Part shown: piece after piece, positions 50,887 through 59,654 of the stretch
How positions within the stretch are numbered: the first letter of the stretch is position 1
How the letters are laid out: each line of letters starts with the position of its first letter
NCBI GenBank assembly: GCA_903831085.1
Contig: CAIKWE010000060.1
Coordinates: forward strand, 62,001-126,000
Length of the DNA: 64,000 bases
Direction of reading: 5' to 3'
DNA from: an uncultured Verrucomicrobiota bacterium
GTDB taxonomy: Bacteria > Verrucomicrobiota > Kiritimatiellia > Kiritimatiellales > Tichowtungiaceae
Notes under the pieces: model-generated
Told to the model about the DNA's origin: nothing
Databases searched by the model: none
Seen by the model: only the letters and a program-made list of their open reading frames with translations
Made by a program: the position numbers and the translations under genes

Positions 50887-52854
50887 CTATTCGTAGCGCA
50901 GGGCTTCGATCGGGTCGAGCTTGGAGGCTTTCATGGCGGGCCAGAGGCCGAAGAAGATACCGATGAAGACCGAAAAGCCGAAGGCGACAACGACCGAAAG
51001 GTTGCTGATTTGCATCGGCCAGCCGGCACCTTGCGCCATACCCAGACTCAGACCTATGCCCAGCCCGAGGCCGGAGAGGCCGCCGAGCAGGCTGATGGCC
51101 AGCGCCTCGATTAAAAACTGCGCCATGATATCCTGCCGCCGCGCGCCGATGGCTTTGCGCAGGCCGATCTCGCGGGTGCGCTCGGTGACGGAGACGAGCA
51201 TGATGTTCATGATGCCGATACCGCCGACAATCAGCGAGATGCCCGCGATACTGGCGAGCAGGATGGACATGATTTTGGTGGTGGAGCCCATCGCCTCCTG
51301 AATTTCAGCCATGTTGCGGATATCGAATGGTTTGTCCTTCGGGTTGCGGTCGTGACGCGTGGACAGAAGGGTCAGGATATCTTCCTGTGCCTGCGGCATG
51401 TTTTCGATGGTGTCAATCTCTGCGTCGATTCCGTCGATGTAACGTTTGCCGAACAGGCGGTACATGGCGGTGGTGACGGGAATCCGGATGGTGTCGTCCT
51501 GGTCGCCGTATGCACTGGAGCCGCGTTCGGGAAGTACGCCGACAATCTCGTAGGATCTACGGTTGATGCGGATGGTTTTCCCGATGGGGTTTTCATTTTC
51601 GCCAAACAGGCTGCGGAGCGGGGTCATGCCGATGACGGCAACCTGTGCGCGCCGCGTGACATCTTCGTCCGTGATGTAGCGGCCCAGCAGCGGGACTTCA
51701 GCGCGCATGGGGCCGTAATTGGGCGAAACGCCGGAGGCCTCGCTGGGCCAGTTTTTGGCGCCGTACTGAAGTTGCACGTCGGCTCGAATGCGGGCTGAAT
51801 CCCGCTTGACCGACGGAATCTGTGAAACGGCGGTGGCGTCTTCGAGTGTCATTCTGGAGATTTGGCCGGCTTGCAGCCGTACGCCCTGACTGTTGCGCGA
51901 GGAAGTCCGGATACTCAGCAGGTTGGAGCCGAGGCGTGAAAGCTGTTCTTTTACCGAAGCTTTTGCCCCCATCGCGAGCGAAACCATCGTGATGACCGCC
52001 GCCACGCCGATCAGAATACCGAGCGCAGAGAGAAACGTGCGGGCCTTGTTGTTCCAGAGCGCGCGCAGACTTTGGGTGGTGAGGGCCATGCCTTCGCTAA
52101 ACACGGCCAGCCAGGTTCTTTTCCTCGCACCTTCCTTTAGAAGCTCAAGCACTTCTTCTCTCGCCGCATCCTGAACGATCGGCGTTTCGTTGCGGCGATC
52201 CTCCTGAATTTCGCCGTCGCGGATGGTGATGATGCGGTCGGCGTGTTCGGCCACCTCGACATCGTGTGTGACGAGGATAACGGTGAGTCCCTGCCGGTGC
52301 AGGGCGCGGAAGAGCGCCATAATGTCTTTGGCGCTTTTCGAGTCAAGGTTTCCGGTCGGCTCGTCGGCAAGAATGATGGAAGGGTTGTTGACGAGTGAGC
52401 GGGCGATGGCGACGCGCTGCTGCTGTCCGCCGGAAAGTTCATTGGGACGGTGGTGCATCCGGTCGCCGAGGCCGACGCGTTCGAGCACTTTTTGTCCGCG
52501 ATGCCCTTCCGATGTTTTTCCGGAATAGAGCAGGGGCAGGTTGACATTTTCAAGCGCCGAGGCGCGCTGGAGCAGGTTGAACTGCTGAAAAATAAAACCG
52601 ATGGTGCGGTTGCGCAAACGCGCGGTCTGCGTGTCGGAAAGGCCGGTCACATTTTTACCGTCAATTTCGTAACTTCCGCTGTCGGGCCGGTCGAGCAGGC
52701 CGATGGTGTGCATCAGCGTGGATTTACCGGAGCCGGAGGTTCCGATGATGGCAATAAACTCGCCATGTTCGACAGTGAGCGAGACGTTGCGCAGCGCGTG
52801 TACGGTGTACTCGCCCATCTGATAGCTTTTGCAGATGTTGCTTAAGCGCAGCAT
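50887..52854 (-). CDS. macB: MacB-like ABC transporter (ATPase fused to FtsX-type permease)
   Basis: 655 residues. N-terminal ATPase: IIGTSGSGKSTLMHTIG, LSGGQQQRVAIARSLV, ILADEPTGNLD. One membrane helix at ~275, a periplasmic domain, then three C-terminal helices (SLIVGGIGIMNIMLVSVTERTREIGLRKAIGAR). MacB exports macrolides, toxins or lipopeptides through TolC with MacA. Ends the macA-macB pair of this operon; the 89-base gap downstream holds a one-mismatch palindrome at 50871. Confidence 0.92.
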   Translation of the reverse strand: MLRLSNICKSYQMGEYTVHALRNVSLTVEHGEFIAIIGTSGSGKSTLMHTIGLLDRPDSGSYEIDGKNVTGLSDTQTARLRNRTIGFIFQQFNLLQRASALENVNLPLLYSGKTSEGHRGQKVLERVGLGDRMHHRPNELSGGQQQRVAIARSLVNNPSIILADEPTGNLDSKSAKDIMALFRALHRQGLTVILVTHDVEVAEHADRIITIRDGEIQEDRRNETPIVQDAAREEVLELLKEGARKRTWLAVFSEGMALTTQSLRALWNNKARTFLSALGILIGVAAVITMVSLAMGAKASVKEQLSRLGSNLLSIRTSSRNSQGVRLQAGQISRMTLEDATAVSQIPSVKRDSARIRADVQLQYGAKNWPSEASGVSPNYGPMRAEVPLLGRYITDEDVTRRAQVAVIGMTPLRSLFGENENPIGKTIRINRRSYEIVGVLPERGSSAYGDQDDTIRIPVTTAMYRLFGKRYIDGIDAEIDTIENMPQAQEDILTLLSTRHDRNPKDKPFDIRNMAEIQEAMGSTTKIMSILLASIAGISLIVGGIGIMNIMLVSVTERTREIGLRKAIGARRQDIMAQFLIEALAISLLGGLSGLGLGIGLSLGMAQGAGWPMQISNLSVVVAFGFSVFIGIFFGLWPAMKASKLDPIEALRYE

Positions 52855-52859
52855 GGCGG

Positions 52860-53906
52860 TTATTTAGATCCGGACCGGCCGGAACTTCCCCCTTGCGAAC
52901 GCGAACCAGAACCCCCGCCCTTCGAACCGGAGTCGGAGCCGGAACTGGAACCGGATCTACCGGAGCTGGTTGCCATAAACGGATTTTTAGCACCTTCTTT
53001 TTTGCGGACGACCTGCGGAATCAAAATCTCTTCGCCGACCTCAAGACCTTTGGTGATTTCGGTGAAGGAGTTTTCGCTGAGACCGGTTTTAACCTGTTTC
53101 ACTTCCGGCTCTTTGCCGTCTTTAGCGGGCAGGCGGACGGAAACTTTACCTTTGCGGTATTCGAGCGCGGCGGTCGGAACTGCCGGAACATTTTCATGTT
53201 CTTCTACCAGAAAGGTCAATGTGGCGGTCATACCACTGCGGGCGAAATCCGGCAGATTTTCCGAGGTTACGTCCACTTCATACATGGTCACGTTACTGAC
53301 CATTTTTGAGTCGTACGCGATGCTTTTGACGGTGCCTTCAAACGCAGAGTCCGGGTAAGCGTCGAGCTTCACGTTGACACGCTGTCCGGCGGAGATTGAG
53401 CCGATGTCGGTTTCATCCACCTGTCCGACAACGATCAGACTGTCGGCAATCACAATCACGGCGCTGGCGGAGGAGACCGTCTGTCCGGGCTCCAGCGAGC
53501 GGACGATAACCGTGCCGCTGAGCGGAGCCACCAGCGGTGCCGCTTTATAAATCCCCTCCCAGTACTTCAGTTCGTCTTCCCCCTTGGCGCGGGCGGTGTC
53601 GAGCAGGGTGGCGCGTTCGGTGGAACTGATCCAGGCGACAATCTGGTCTTTTTTAACCATGTCTCCTTCATTCATCAGCTGCTTCTCAAGGCGTCCAGAG
53701 ATCGGCGACTTGACTTCCAGACGGTTGGCCGGACTGATTTGTCCCGTGCTTTCAACCGTGCGGCGCATCGTTTTCAGCTCCACCTTGGCGGGTACATATT
53801 TCTTTGCTTCCTCAGCTGCGGCGGCTTTTTTCTCATGGATTTTGTAAAACCAGAACCCGCCGCCAGCCAGCGCGATCACGACAAGAAATAAAATGAATTT
53901 TTTCAT
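52860..53906 (-). CDS. macA: Periplasmic adaptor of a tripartite efflux pump (MacA/HlyD type)
   Basis: 348 residues. N-terminal anchor; VESTGQISPANRLEVKSPISGRLEKQLMNEGDMVKKDQIVAWI is the first half of the biotinyl-lipoyl-like domain, and APLSGTVIVRSLEPGQTV the second. The hairpin is short. The last ~40 residues are almost only Gly, Ser, Arg and Lys, an odd tail for the family. It links the MacB-like pump to the TolC-like channel. Five bases separate it from macB. Confidence 0.88.
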   Translation of the reverse strand: MKKFILFLVVIALAGGGFWFYKIHEKKAAAAEEAKKYVPAKVELKTMRRTVESTGQISPANRLEVKSPISGRLEKQLMNEGDMVKKDQIVAWISSTERATLLDTARAKGEDELKYWEGIYKAAPLVAPLSGTVIVRSLEPGQTVSSASAVIVIADSLIVVGQVDETDIGSISAGQRVNVKLDAYPDSAFEGTVKSIAYDSKMVSNVTMYEVDVTSENLPDFARSGMTATLTFLVEEHENVPAVPTAALEYRKGKVSVRLPAKDGKEPEVKQVKTGLSENSFTEITKGLEVGEEILIPQVVRKKEGAKNPFMATSSGRSGSSSGSDSGSKGGGSGSRSQGGSSGRSGSK

Positions 53907-53916
53907 AACCCGTTCC

Positions 53917-55191
53917 TTATTGAATCGAACTCAATCCCATTGCGTTCTGCCAGGCCGCTTCCGCCTGATCGGCCGCCAGCCTGCTCGACAGCCAGTTTTT
54001 CTGGCTGGTGACCAGCGAACTTTCAATCGTGTCCCAATCCTGAAAACTGATTAATCCCTGCTGATATTGCGCCCGCGCCACCGTCGCGCGCATATTAGCC
54101 GCTTCCAGCTGCGCATTCTGCACGCTCAGGGCGGCGTAACGGTTGCGGCAGGTGTTGAGAGCGGCCTGCAGATTGTTCAACAGATCCAGCATCGTGTTTT
54201 CAGCCTCCAGCCGCTTCTGCTCGCGTTGCAGACCGGAAATGATGATATCCTGCGAATTTTTCCAGCCCGTGAAGAGCGGCAGTGAAACGGAAATTCCTGT
54301 TTGCCAGCTTTCGGTTGTAATATCGCGGTCACCACTGCCCGACAGACTGGCGTTCGCGGTAACCTTCGGAAAGCGGATGCCGCTCTTAATGATGAAGCCC
54401 TGTTCGGCCGCTTTTATATTCGCTTCGGCTATATGATAGGTTGGTGTCTGTTGCGCCAGCTCATTCAGCGACACGTCGGAAGGAGGCGCATTGGTTCTCA
54501 GTTCGCCGTTTACCGTGAAATCAGGATACGCCGTCTGTTTCATCATGCCCGCCAGACGGCGGCGCGCCAGCTCCAGCGCCCGTTCCGCTTCTCCAACACT
54601 ATAGAGCGCATCGGCAAGTTGCGCCTGTTTCAGTAGCAGCGAGCCTTTGTGTTCACGTCCGCCCTGAAAGCGCATTTCAACCAGCCGCGCGCTGTCGGCG
54701 CGCTGCGCGGCGATACCTTTCGCCAGCGTCATCAGATCCTGTGCATACAGCATATCGGAAAAAGCCTTGCGCAAATCATATTCAACATTCGAGCGCGTCT
54801 GATCGAAATTGGCTTTTTCGGCGTAGAGTTCCGCTTCCTTTTGCGTTACCCCCGCGCGGTCGGCGAAGCCGTTGAAAATCGTATAGCTGGCGTTCAGCGA
54901 GGTCGACAGGCTTTCTTTTTTGTCCCAGTTGCCGTCGCCGTCCGTTGGTCTGCTCTCACCGATGCTGCGGCTGGCGCTGGCTGACACGCTGGGATAATAA
55001 ACTGACTCCTGCGACTTGAGCGCGGCCTCGGCCTCTTTCAGCTTCAGCCGCCCGACGGAGAGATCAATATTGTTCTCCACCGTTCGGGAAAAGCAGTCCT
55101 GCCAAGTCAGCGGTTCATCGGCATAAAGCAACCCCGCCAGCAAAAGCAGGGCCGCTGTTACGGAAAAACGATTCGGTTTAAAAAGGGACAT
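53917..55191 (-). CDS. TolC-like outer-membrane efflux protein
   Basis: 424 residues with signal peptide ending LLYADE. Two OEP repeats: LTWQDCFSRTVENNIDLSVGRLKLKEAEAAL, and later NELAQQTPTYHIAEANIKAAEQGF. Long helices rich in Ala/Gln and a GISVSLPLFTGWKN beta segment fit a TolC trimer. First gene of the efflux operon. Confidence 0.9.
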   Translation of the reverse strand: MSLFKPNRFSVTAALLLLAGLLYADEPLTWQDCFSRTVENNIDLSVGRLKLKEAEAALKSQESVYYPSVSASASRSIGESRPTDGDGNWDKKESLSTSLNASYTIFNGFADRAGVTQKEAELYAEKANFDQTRSNVEYDLRKAFSDMLYAQDLMTLAKGIAAQRADSARLVEMRFQGGREHKGSLLLKQAQLADALYSVGEAERALELARRRLAGMMKQTAYPDFTVNGELRTNAPPSDVSLNELAQQTPTYHIAEANIKAAEQGFIIKSGIRFPKVTANASLSGSGDRDITTESWQTGISVSLPLFTGWKNSQDIIISGLQREQKRLEAENTMLDLLNNLQAALNTCRNRYAALSVQNAQLEAANMRATVARAQYQQGLISFQDWDTIESSLVTSQKNWLSSRLAADQAEAAWQNAMGLSSIQ

Positions 55192-55235
55192 GGTTGCGAA
55201 CTATAACGCTTTGCCTGAAAAAATATTGCTAATTT

Positions 55236-56030
55236 TTAAACTTTTTTTGCCGGCGGTTCTTTGCCGAGTCTGGCGAGGACAGCTTTAAGGTCGGCCCACG
55301 ATTCACCTTTATGAGAGGGAGAACGCAATAGAAAGGAAGGGTGGTAAGTCGGCATGAGGTCGATGCCTTCGTATTTGCACCATGTTCCGCGGAATTTGGT
55401 GATGGCGACATCTTCCTGAAGCAATCCCTGTACGGCGGTTTTGCCGAGCGCGACGATGATTTTCGGTTTGATGAGCGCAATCTGCGCTTTGAGGTACGGA
55501 ATGCAGGCGTTCATCTCTTCCGGAAGCGGTACGCGGTTGCCTGGTGGACGGCATTTGACAATGTTGGCGATGAAAACGTCTTCGCGTTTATAACCCATCG
55601 CTTCGATCATTTTGTCGAGCAGCTGGCCCGCCGCGCCGACGAACGGACGGCCTTGAATATCTTCATCCGCGCCGGGCCCTTCGCCGACGAACATGATGTC
55701 GGGCCGGTTCGGGTTGCCTTCGCCGGGAACGGTGTTTTTACGTGATGCCTGGAGAGGGCAGGCGGAACAGACGCGCACCTGTCCGGCGATTGCTTCGAGC
55801 GTTTTACCGGTGACACGAACACTGCTTTGCGGCGTTTGTGCGGCCGACGGAGCGGAGCGGGGCGCGGAAGACCGTACAACGGGTTTCTGTGCGGGTGCCG
55901 GTTTCTGTGCCGGTGCGGGTTTTAGCGCGGCCAGCGTTTCCGACGAAACTTCCAAGGTTTGGAAGCCTTCCTCTTTTTTGTATTCGAGGAAGTCCTGGAG
56001 ATTGCTGACAAACTGTTTGATATCCGCCAT
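55236..56030 (-). CDS. Uracil-DNA glycosylase, family 4 (iron-sulphur)
   Basis: 264 residues. Catalytic region FVGEGPGADEDIQGRPFVGAAGQLLD; the four Cys ligands are in CSACP, NIVKCRPPGNR and FRGTWCKY. YHPSFLLR near the end is motif 2 (H). Residues ~1-85 are a variable N-terminal extension with KPAPAQKPAPAQKP and the palindrome-encoded FQTLE. It removes uracil from DNA. Confidence 0.93.
   Translation of the reverse strand: MADIKQFVSNLQDFLEYKKEEGFQTLEVSSETLAALKPAPAQKPAPAQKPVVRSSAPRSAPSAAQTPQSSVRVTGKTLEAIAGQVRVCSACPLQASRKNTVPGEGNPNRPDIMFVGEGPGADEDIQGRPFVGAAGQLLDKMIEAMGYKREDVFIANIVKCRPPGNRVPLPEEMNACIPYLKAQIALIKPKIIVALGKTAVQGLLQEDVAITKFRGTWCKYEGIDLMPTYHPSFLLRSPSHKGESWADLKAVLARLGKEPPAKKV
55950..55964. 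repeat. Dispersed palindrome TTCCAA-GGT-TTGGAA
   Basis: Perfect copy in the variable N-terminal region of the uracil-DNA glycosylase gene, read as FQTLE on the minus strand. Confidence 0.85.
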
Positions 56031-56052
56031 TGCTGTTTATGGATACCGGAAA

Positions 56053-56994
56053 TTACTTCGCGGCGGAAGTTTTATTGCGGAGCTGTTGGAGCAGCGTTTC
56101 CATATCAGCGGGAAGCGGTGCTTCAAACGTCATCCGTTTTCCAGAGATTGGATGGTTTAGCGAAAGTTTGGCGGCGTGCAGCATCTGGCGGTTGGCTTTG
56201 ATGGATGAAGCCCGCGCCCGGCCATAGACGGTATCGCCGATAACCGGATTTTTAATATGTGCCATGTGGACGCGGATCTGATGCGTCCGGCCTGTTTCAA
56301 TCTTCACTTGCACCAGCGCCGCTTCGCCGAGCGGCTCCAGCACTTCAAAATGGGAAACCGCCTCACGTCCGTTACGGACATTCACCGCCATTTTTTTGCG
56401 GTGCAGCGGATTTCTCCCTATCGTTGTTTCGATCGTGCCGCGCTTGCCGTATGGCACGCCCCAGACAATAGTCAGATATTCCTTGGCCGTCTCGCGTTCC
56501 TTAAACTGCCGCGTCAGCTCATTCATCGCCTTTTCGTTTTTCGCGACCACCATCACGCCGCTGGTGTCTTTGTCGAGCCGATGAACAATTCCGGGGCGCT
56601 TTTCGCCGCCGATGCCGGTCAGGTCGGTGCAGTGGTGGAGCAGGGCGTTGACCAGCGTGCCGGTTTCGTTGCCGACCGCCGGATGCACCACCAGCCCAGC
56701 CGGCTTGTTGATGACGATCATGTTGCGGTCTTCGTAAAGAACGTTCAGGGAAATATCTTCCGCCTGCGGTTCGGCGGGGGTTGCCTCGGGAACCGTCCAC
56801 TCCGCGCGGTCACCGGCGCGTATTTTCTGGTTCGCCTTGCACGGCGCGCCATTGACAGTCACCCGGCCTTCTTTAATCAGCGCCTGCCAGCGTGACCGCG
56901 AATGTTCCGGCACCGCTTCCGCCAGCCACGCATCCAGCCGCGCTTCCGGTTTATCTGCAACTTTTTCCACCCGTGGTGAGCCTGTCGAATCCAT
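56053..56994 (-). CDS. Pseudouridine synthase, RluD type
   Basis: 313 residues. S4 domain (RWQALIKEGRVTVNGAPC) followed by the RluA-family catalytic domain with GIVHRLDKDTSGVMVVAKN (catalytic Asp) and VKIETGRTHQIRVHMAH. It makes pseudouridines in 23S rRNA. The first 8 residues (MDSTGSPR) come from a dispersed TTCGACAGGCTCACCACGG word; a GTG at 56970 may be the older start. Confidence 0.93.
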   Translation of the reverse strand: MDSTGSPRVEKVADKPEARLDAWLAEAVPEHSRSRWQALIKEGRVTVNGAPCKANQKIRAGDRAEWTVPEATPAEPQAEDISLNVLYEDRNMIVINKPAGLVVHPAVGNETGTLVNALLHHCTDLTGIGGEKRPGIVHRLDKDTSGVMVVAKNEKAMNELTRQFKERETAKEYLTIVWGVPYGKRGTIETTIGRNPLHRKKMAVNVRNGREAVSHFEVLEPLGEAALVQVKIETGRTHQIRVHMAHIKNPVIGDTVYGRARASSIKANRQMLHAAKLSLNHPISGKRMTFEAPLPADMETLLQQLRNKTSAAK

Positions 56995-57037
56995 AGGGCG
57001 GGGATGTAACCACTAATCCTCACGAAAGGACACTCAT

Positions 57038-57052
57038 TTCCAAGGGTTGGAA
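57038..57052. repeat. Dispersed palindrome TTCCAA-GGG-TTGGAA
   Basis: Perfect copy in the 218-base divergent region between rluD and trpB. A TTGACA that might be a -35 box lies 35 bases downstream (57087-57092). Nothing else stands out in this gap. Confidence 0.85.
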
Positions 57053-57212
57053 GTCGGATGTCTGTCTTCCTTCTTCCGCCGCGATTGACACACGCATTCC
57101 GGTTTGGCACCCTTTCGCTCACGAAAACGCGTATTCCTGCGGGTTTCAACGGGTGTGTATCCGCGCTGCACGAAAAGCGATTTCTGATCAACGGTAAAGG
57201 GCGGCATACCTT

Positions 57213-58520
57213 ATGAGTCTTAAAACCAGCTTTGCTTTGACGCAGAAAGATATTCCAACCGCCTGGTATAATCTCAACGCTGACTTTCCTGTGCCGATGT
57301 CGCCGCCGTTGCATCCTGGCACCAAACAACCGATGCCGCCGGAAGCGCTGGAAGCCATCTTTCCGCGCAACCTCATTGAGCAGGAAATCAGCACAGAGAA
57401 ATACATCGAGATTCCCGAACCCGTCCGCGAAATTTATTCACTCTGGCGTCCCACGCCATTGCTGCGCGCCGTTCGGCTGGAAAGGGCGCTGAACACACCT
57501 GCGCACATTTATTATAAATACGAAGGCGCCAGCCCCGCCGGCAGTCACAAGGTCAACACCTCCGTGCCGCAGGCCTATTTCAACAAACTCGCCGGCACCA
57601 AACGGCTCGCTACGGAAACCGGAGCCGGTCAGTGGGGCGCCTCGCTGGCGTTCGCATGCAGCCTGATCGGGCTGGAATGCAACGTTTACATGGTCAGGGT
57701 CAGCTACGACCAGAAGCCGTATCGCCGGATGCTCATGCATACGTGGGGCGGAACCGTTCACGCGAGCCCGAGCAAATTGACTGAATATGGCCGCAAACTG
57801 CTCGCCGAAAATCCGGACTGCTCCGGCAGCCTCGGCATCGCCATCAGCGAAGCCATTGAGGACACGGTCACGCACCCGGGTACAAAGTATTCGCTCGGCA
57901 GCGTGCTCAACCATGTCTGCCATCACCAGACCGTTATCGGCGAAGAAACGATCAAACAGATGGAGCTGGCCGGCGAAGAACCGGACGTGATCTTCGGTTG
58001 TTGCGGCGGCGGCAGTAATTTCGCCGGACTCGCGTTTCCTTTTATCCGGGGAAAAATCCGTGACGGGAAAAAATACCGACTGGTCGGCGTCGAGCCGTCG
58101 GCATGCCCAACCTTGACGGAAGGCGAGTTGCGCTATGATTTCGGCGACATGGCGGAAACCACGCCGCTGATGATGATGTACACGCTGGGCCACAAGTTTA
58201 TGCCGCCGAGCATCCACTCGGGCGGATTGCGCTATCACGGCATGTCGCCGATGGTCAGCCACGCGCTCCAGCTCGGCCTCATGGAAGCGAAGGCCTATCA
58301 CCAGACCAAGGTGTTCGAAGCGGCGGTGCTTTTTGCGCGCAAGGAAGGCATTGTGCCCGCGCCGGAGTCATCCCACGCCATTGCGGCGGTGGTGGACGAG
58401 GCGATCAAGGCGCGCGAGGAAGGCAAGAAGCGCGTATTGCTCTTCAACCTCTCCGGCCACGGCCTGCTCGATCTCAGTTCATTCGAAAGTTATATGCACG
58501 GCAAAATGCAGGATGTTTAA
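57213..58520 (+). CDS. trpB: Tryptophan synthase beta chain, TrpB2 type
   Basis: 435 residues, the longer TrpB2 form. [19 protein letters not shown] Lys in [30 protein letters not shown], and the phosphate loop [17 protein letters not shown]. TrpB2 condenses indole with serine and often acts without TrpA; no trpA is nearby. It is followed after 19 bases by an outer-membrane-like gene. Confidence 0.93.
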   Translation: MSLKTSFALTQKDIPTAWYNLNADFPVPMSPPLHPGTKQPMPPEALEAIFPRNLIEQEISTEKYIEIPEPVREIYSLWRPTPLLRAVRLERALNTPAHIYYKYEGASPAGSHKVNTSVPQAYFNKLAGTKRLATETGAGQWGASLAFACSLIGLECNVYMVRVSYDQKPYRRMLMHTWGGTVHASPSKLTEYGRKLLAENPDCSGSLGIAISEAIEDTVTHPGTKYSLGSVLNHVCHHQTVIGEETIKQMELAGEEPDVIFGCCGGGSNFAGLAFPFIRGKIRDGKKYRLVGVEPSACPTLTEGELRYDFGDMAETTPLMMMYTLGHKFMPPSIHSGGLRYHGMSPMVSHALQLGLMEAKAYHQTKVFEAAVLFARKEGIVPAPESSHAIAAVVDEAIKAREEGKKRVLLFNLSGHGLLDLSSFESYMHGKMQDV

Positions 58521-58539
58521 CCTCAATCAAAGGATCGTC

Positions 58540-59427
58540 ATGAAATCCATCTCCGCCAAAATCTGTTTAGTACTTGTGTGCGGCGTGCTCGCCGGCGCGG
58601 TGTCAGCTCAGGCACAAGTCCCCGTCGTGGCTGGTCATTATCCTGCGGGTGCCGAAGGCATTAAAGGCGCGTCGCTGCCGCCGCCCGGCTTTTATTTCCG
58701 TGACTACAATATGTACTATTCCGCGGACACGTTCAGGAACGGTCCGCCGGACTTCGATATTTCGGCCTACATCAACGCCCCCCGGTTGATCTGGATGACG
58801 GATAAGGAAATCTTCGGCGCGCATTACGGAATGGACGTGATCGTTCCTTTTGTTTCCATGGACTGGACTGCGAAGGGTGCCAGCGATCATTATTCGGGCA
58901 TTGGCGACATCCAGCTCGAACCGTTGCTGCTATCATGGAATTTCCAGCAGTTCGATCTCGCGGCGGGTTATGCGGTCTGGGTGCCGACCGGCGACTATGA
59001 GCCCTCCCGTCCTGATTTGGTCTCAAAGGGTTTTTGGTCGCACATGCTGACGCTGGGCAGCACCTGGTACCCGGACAAAGAAAAGACCTGGGCGATGTCA
59101 CTGCTCAACCGCTACGAGTTCTGTCATGAACAGGAGAAAACGGACACGGATCCCGGTCAGGTTTTCACCACGGAATGGGGCCTTAGCAAAAGCCTGCGCC
59201 AAGGCCTGGATGTAGGCTTTATCGGCTATTACCAGCAACAGACCACTAAGGATTCCGGTCCAAATGTCTCCAGCGAACGGGATCGCAAGGTCGGCGTCGG
59301 CCCCGAAATCTCCGTGTTCTGGCCGCAGCTCGTCATGTTTACATCCATTCGCTACACCTACGAATTCGCCGCCGTCGACCGGCCCGAAGGTCAGCTGCTC
59401 ACGCTGACGCTGACGAAACCGTTTTAA
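58540..59427 (+). CDS. Outer-membrane beta-barrel protein, phenol MetA-degradation/SphA-like family
   Basis: 295 residues from ATG 58540 (AAAGGATCGTC upstream). Signal peptide ending VSAQA. ASLPPPGFYFRDYNMYYSADTF, IGDIQLEPLLLSWNF, AAGYAVWVPTGDYE and VGVGPEISVFW fit the putative meta-pathway outer-membrane transporter family. It ends in LTLTKPF with a C-terminal aromatic, as barrel proteins do. Ligand unknown. Confidence 0.8.
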   Translation: MKSISAKICLVLVCGVLAGAVSAQAQVPVVAGHYPAGAEGIKGASLPPPGFYFRDYNMYYSADTFRNGPPDFDISAYINAPRLIWMTDKEIFGAHYGMDVIVPFVSMDWTAKGASDHYSGIGDIQLEPLLLSWNFQQFDLAAGYAVWVPTGDYEPSRPDLVSKGFWSHMLTLGSTWYPDKEKTWAMSLLNRYEFCHEQEKTDTDPGQVFTTEWGLSKSLRQGLDVGFIGYYQQQTTKDSGPNVSSERDRKVGVGPEISVFWPQLVMFTSIRYTYEFAAVDRPEGQLLTLTLTKPF

Positions 59428-59570
59428 TTGTAGGACAGGCTTCCTTGGTATTCCGAGGAGCCTGTGTTTTCGGATCGCCACACGCTCCCGAATACGGGAC
59501 TCGACCAGCGGGAGAGAGGCTTCGCTATCGCGAAGCAATGACCGCAGGGAATGGCAACCGCGTCCTACAA
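59428..59570. repeat. Palindromic element with TTGTAGGAC/GTCCTACAA ends
   Basis: 143 bases with 9-bp terminal inverted repeats (59428-59436, 59562-59570). Inside: ACAGGC..CTTGG-TATT-CCGAGG..GCCTGT hairpin, and GCTTCGC-TATC-GCGAAGC hairpin. No coding potential. A MITE-like or REP-like unit directly after the barrel gene. The ends resemble the CTGTAG/CTACAG ends of 901-988. The rest of the gap to 59654 holds the palindrome at 59612. Confidence 0.65.
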
Positions 59571-59611
59571 CCACAAAGGAATATGTCGTTTCAATTGTTA
59601 ACGGCGCTCAT

Positions 59612-59626
59612 TTCCAATGATTGGAA
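59612..59626. repeat. Dispersed palindrome TTCCAA-TGA-TTGGAA
   Basis: Perfect copy in the gap between the barrel gene and the convergent Fic gene. Confidence 0.85.
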
Positions 59627-59654
59627 CTTGGGCTATAGAAAAGGATTCTATAGC

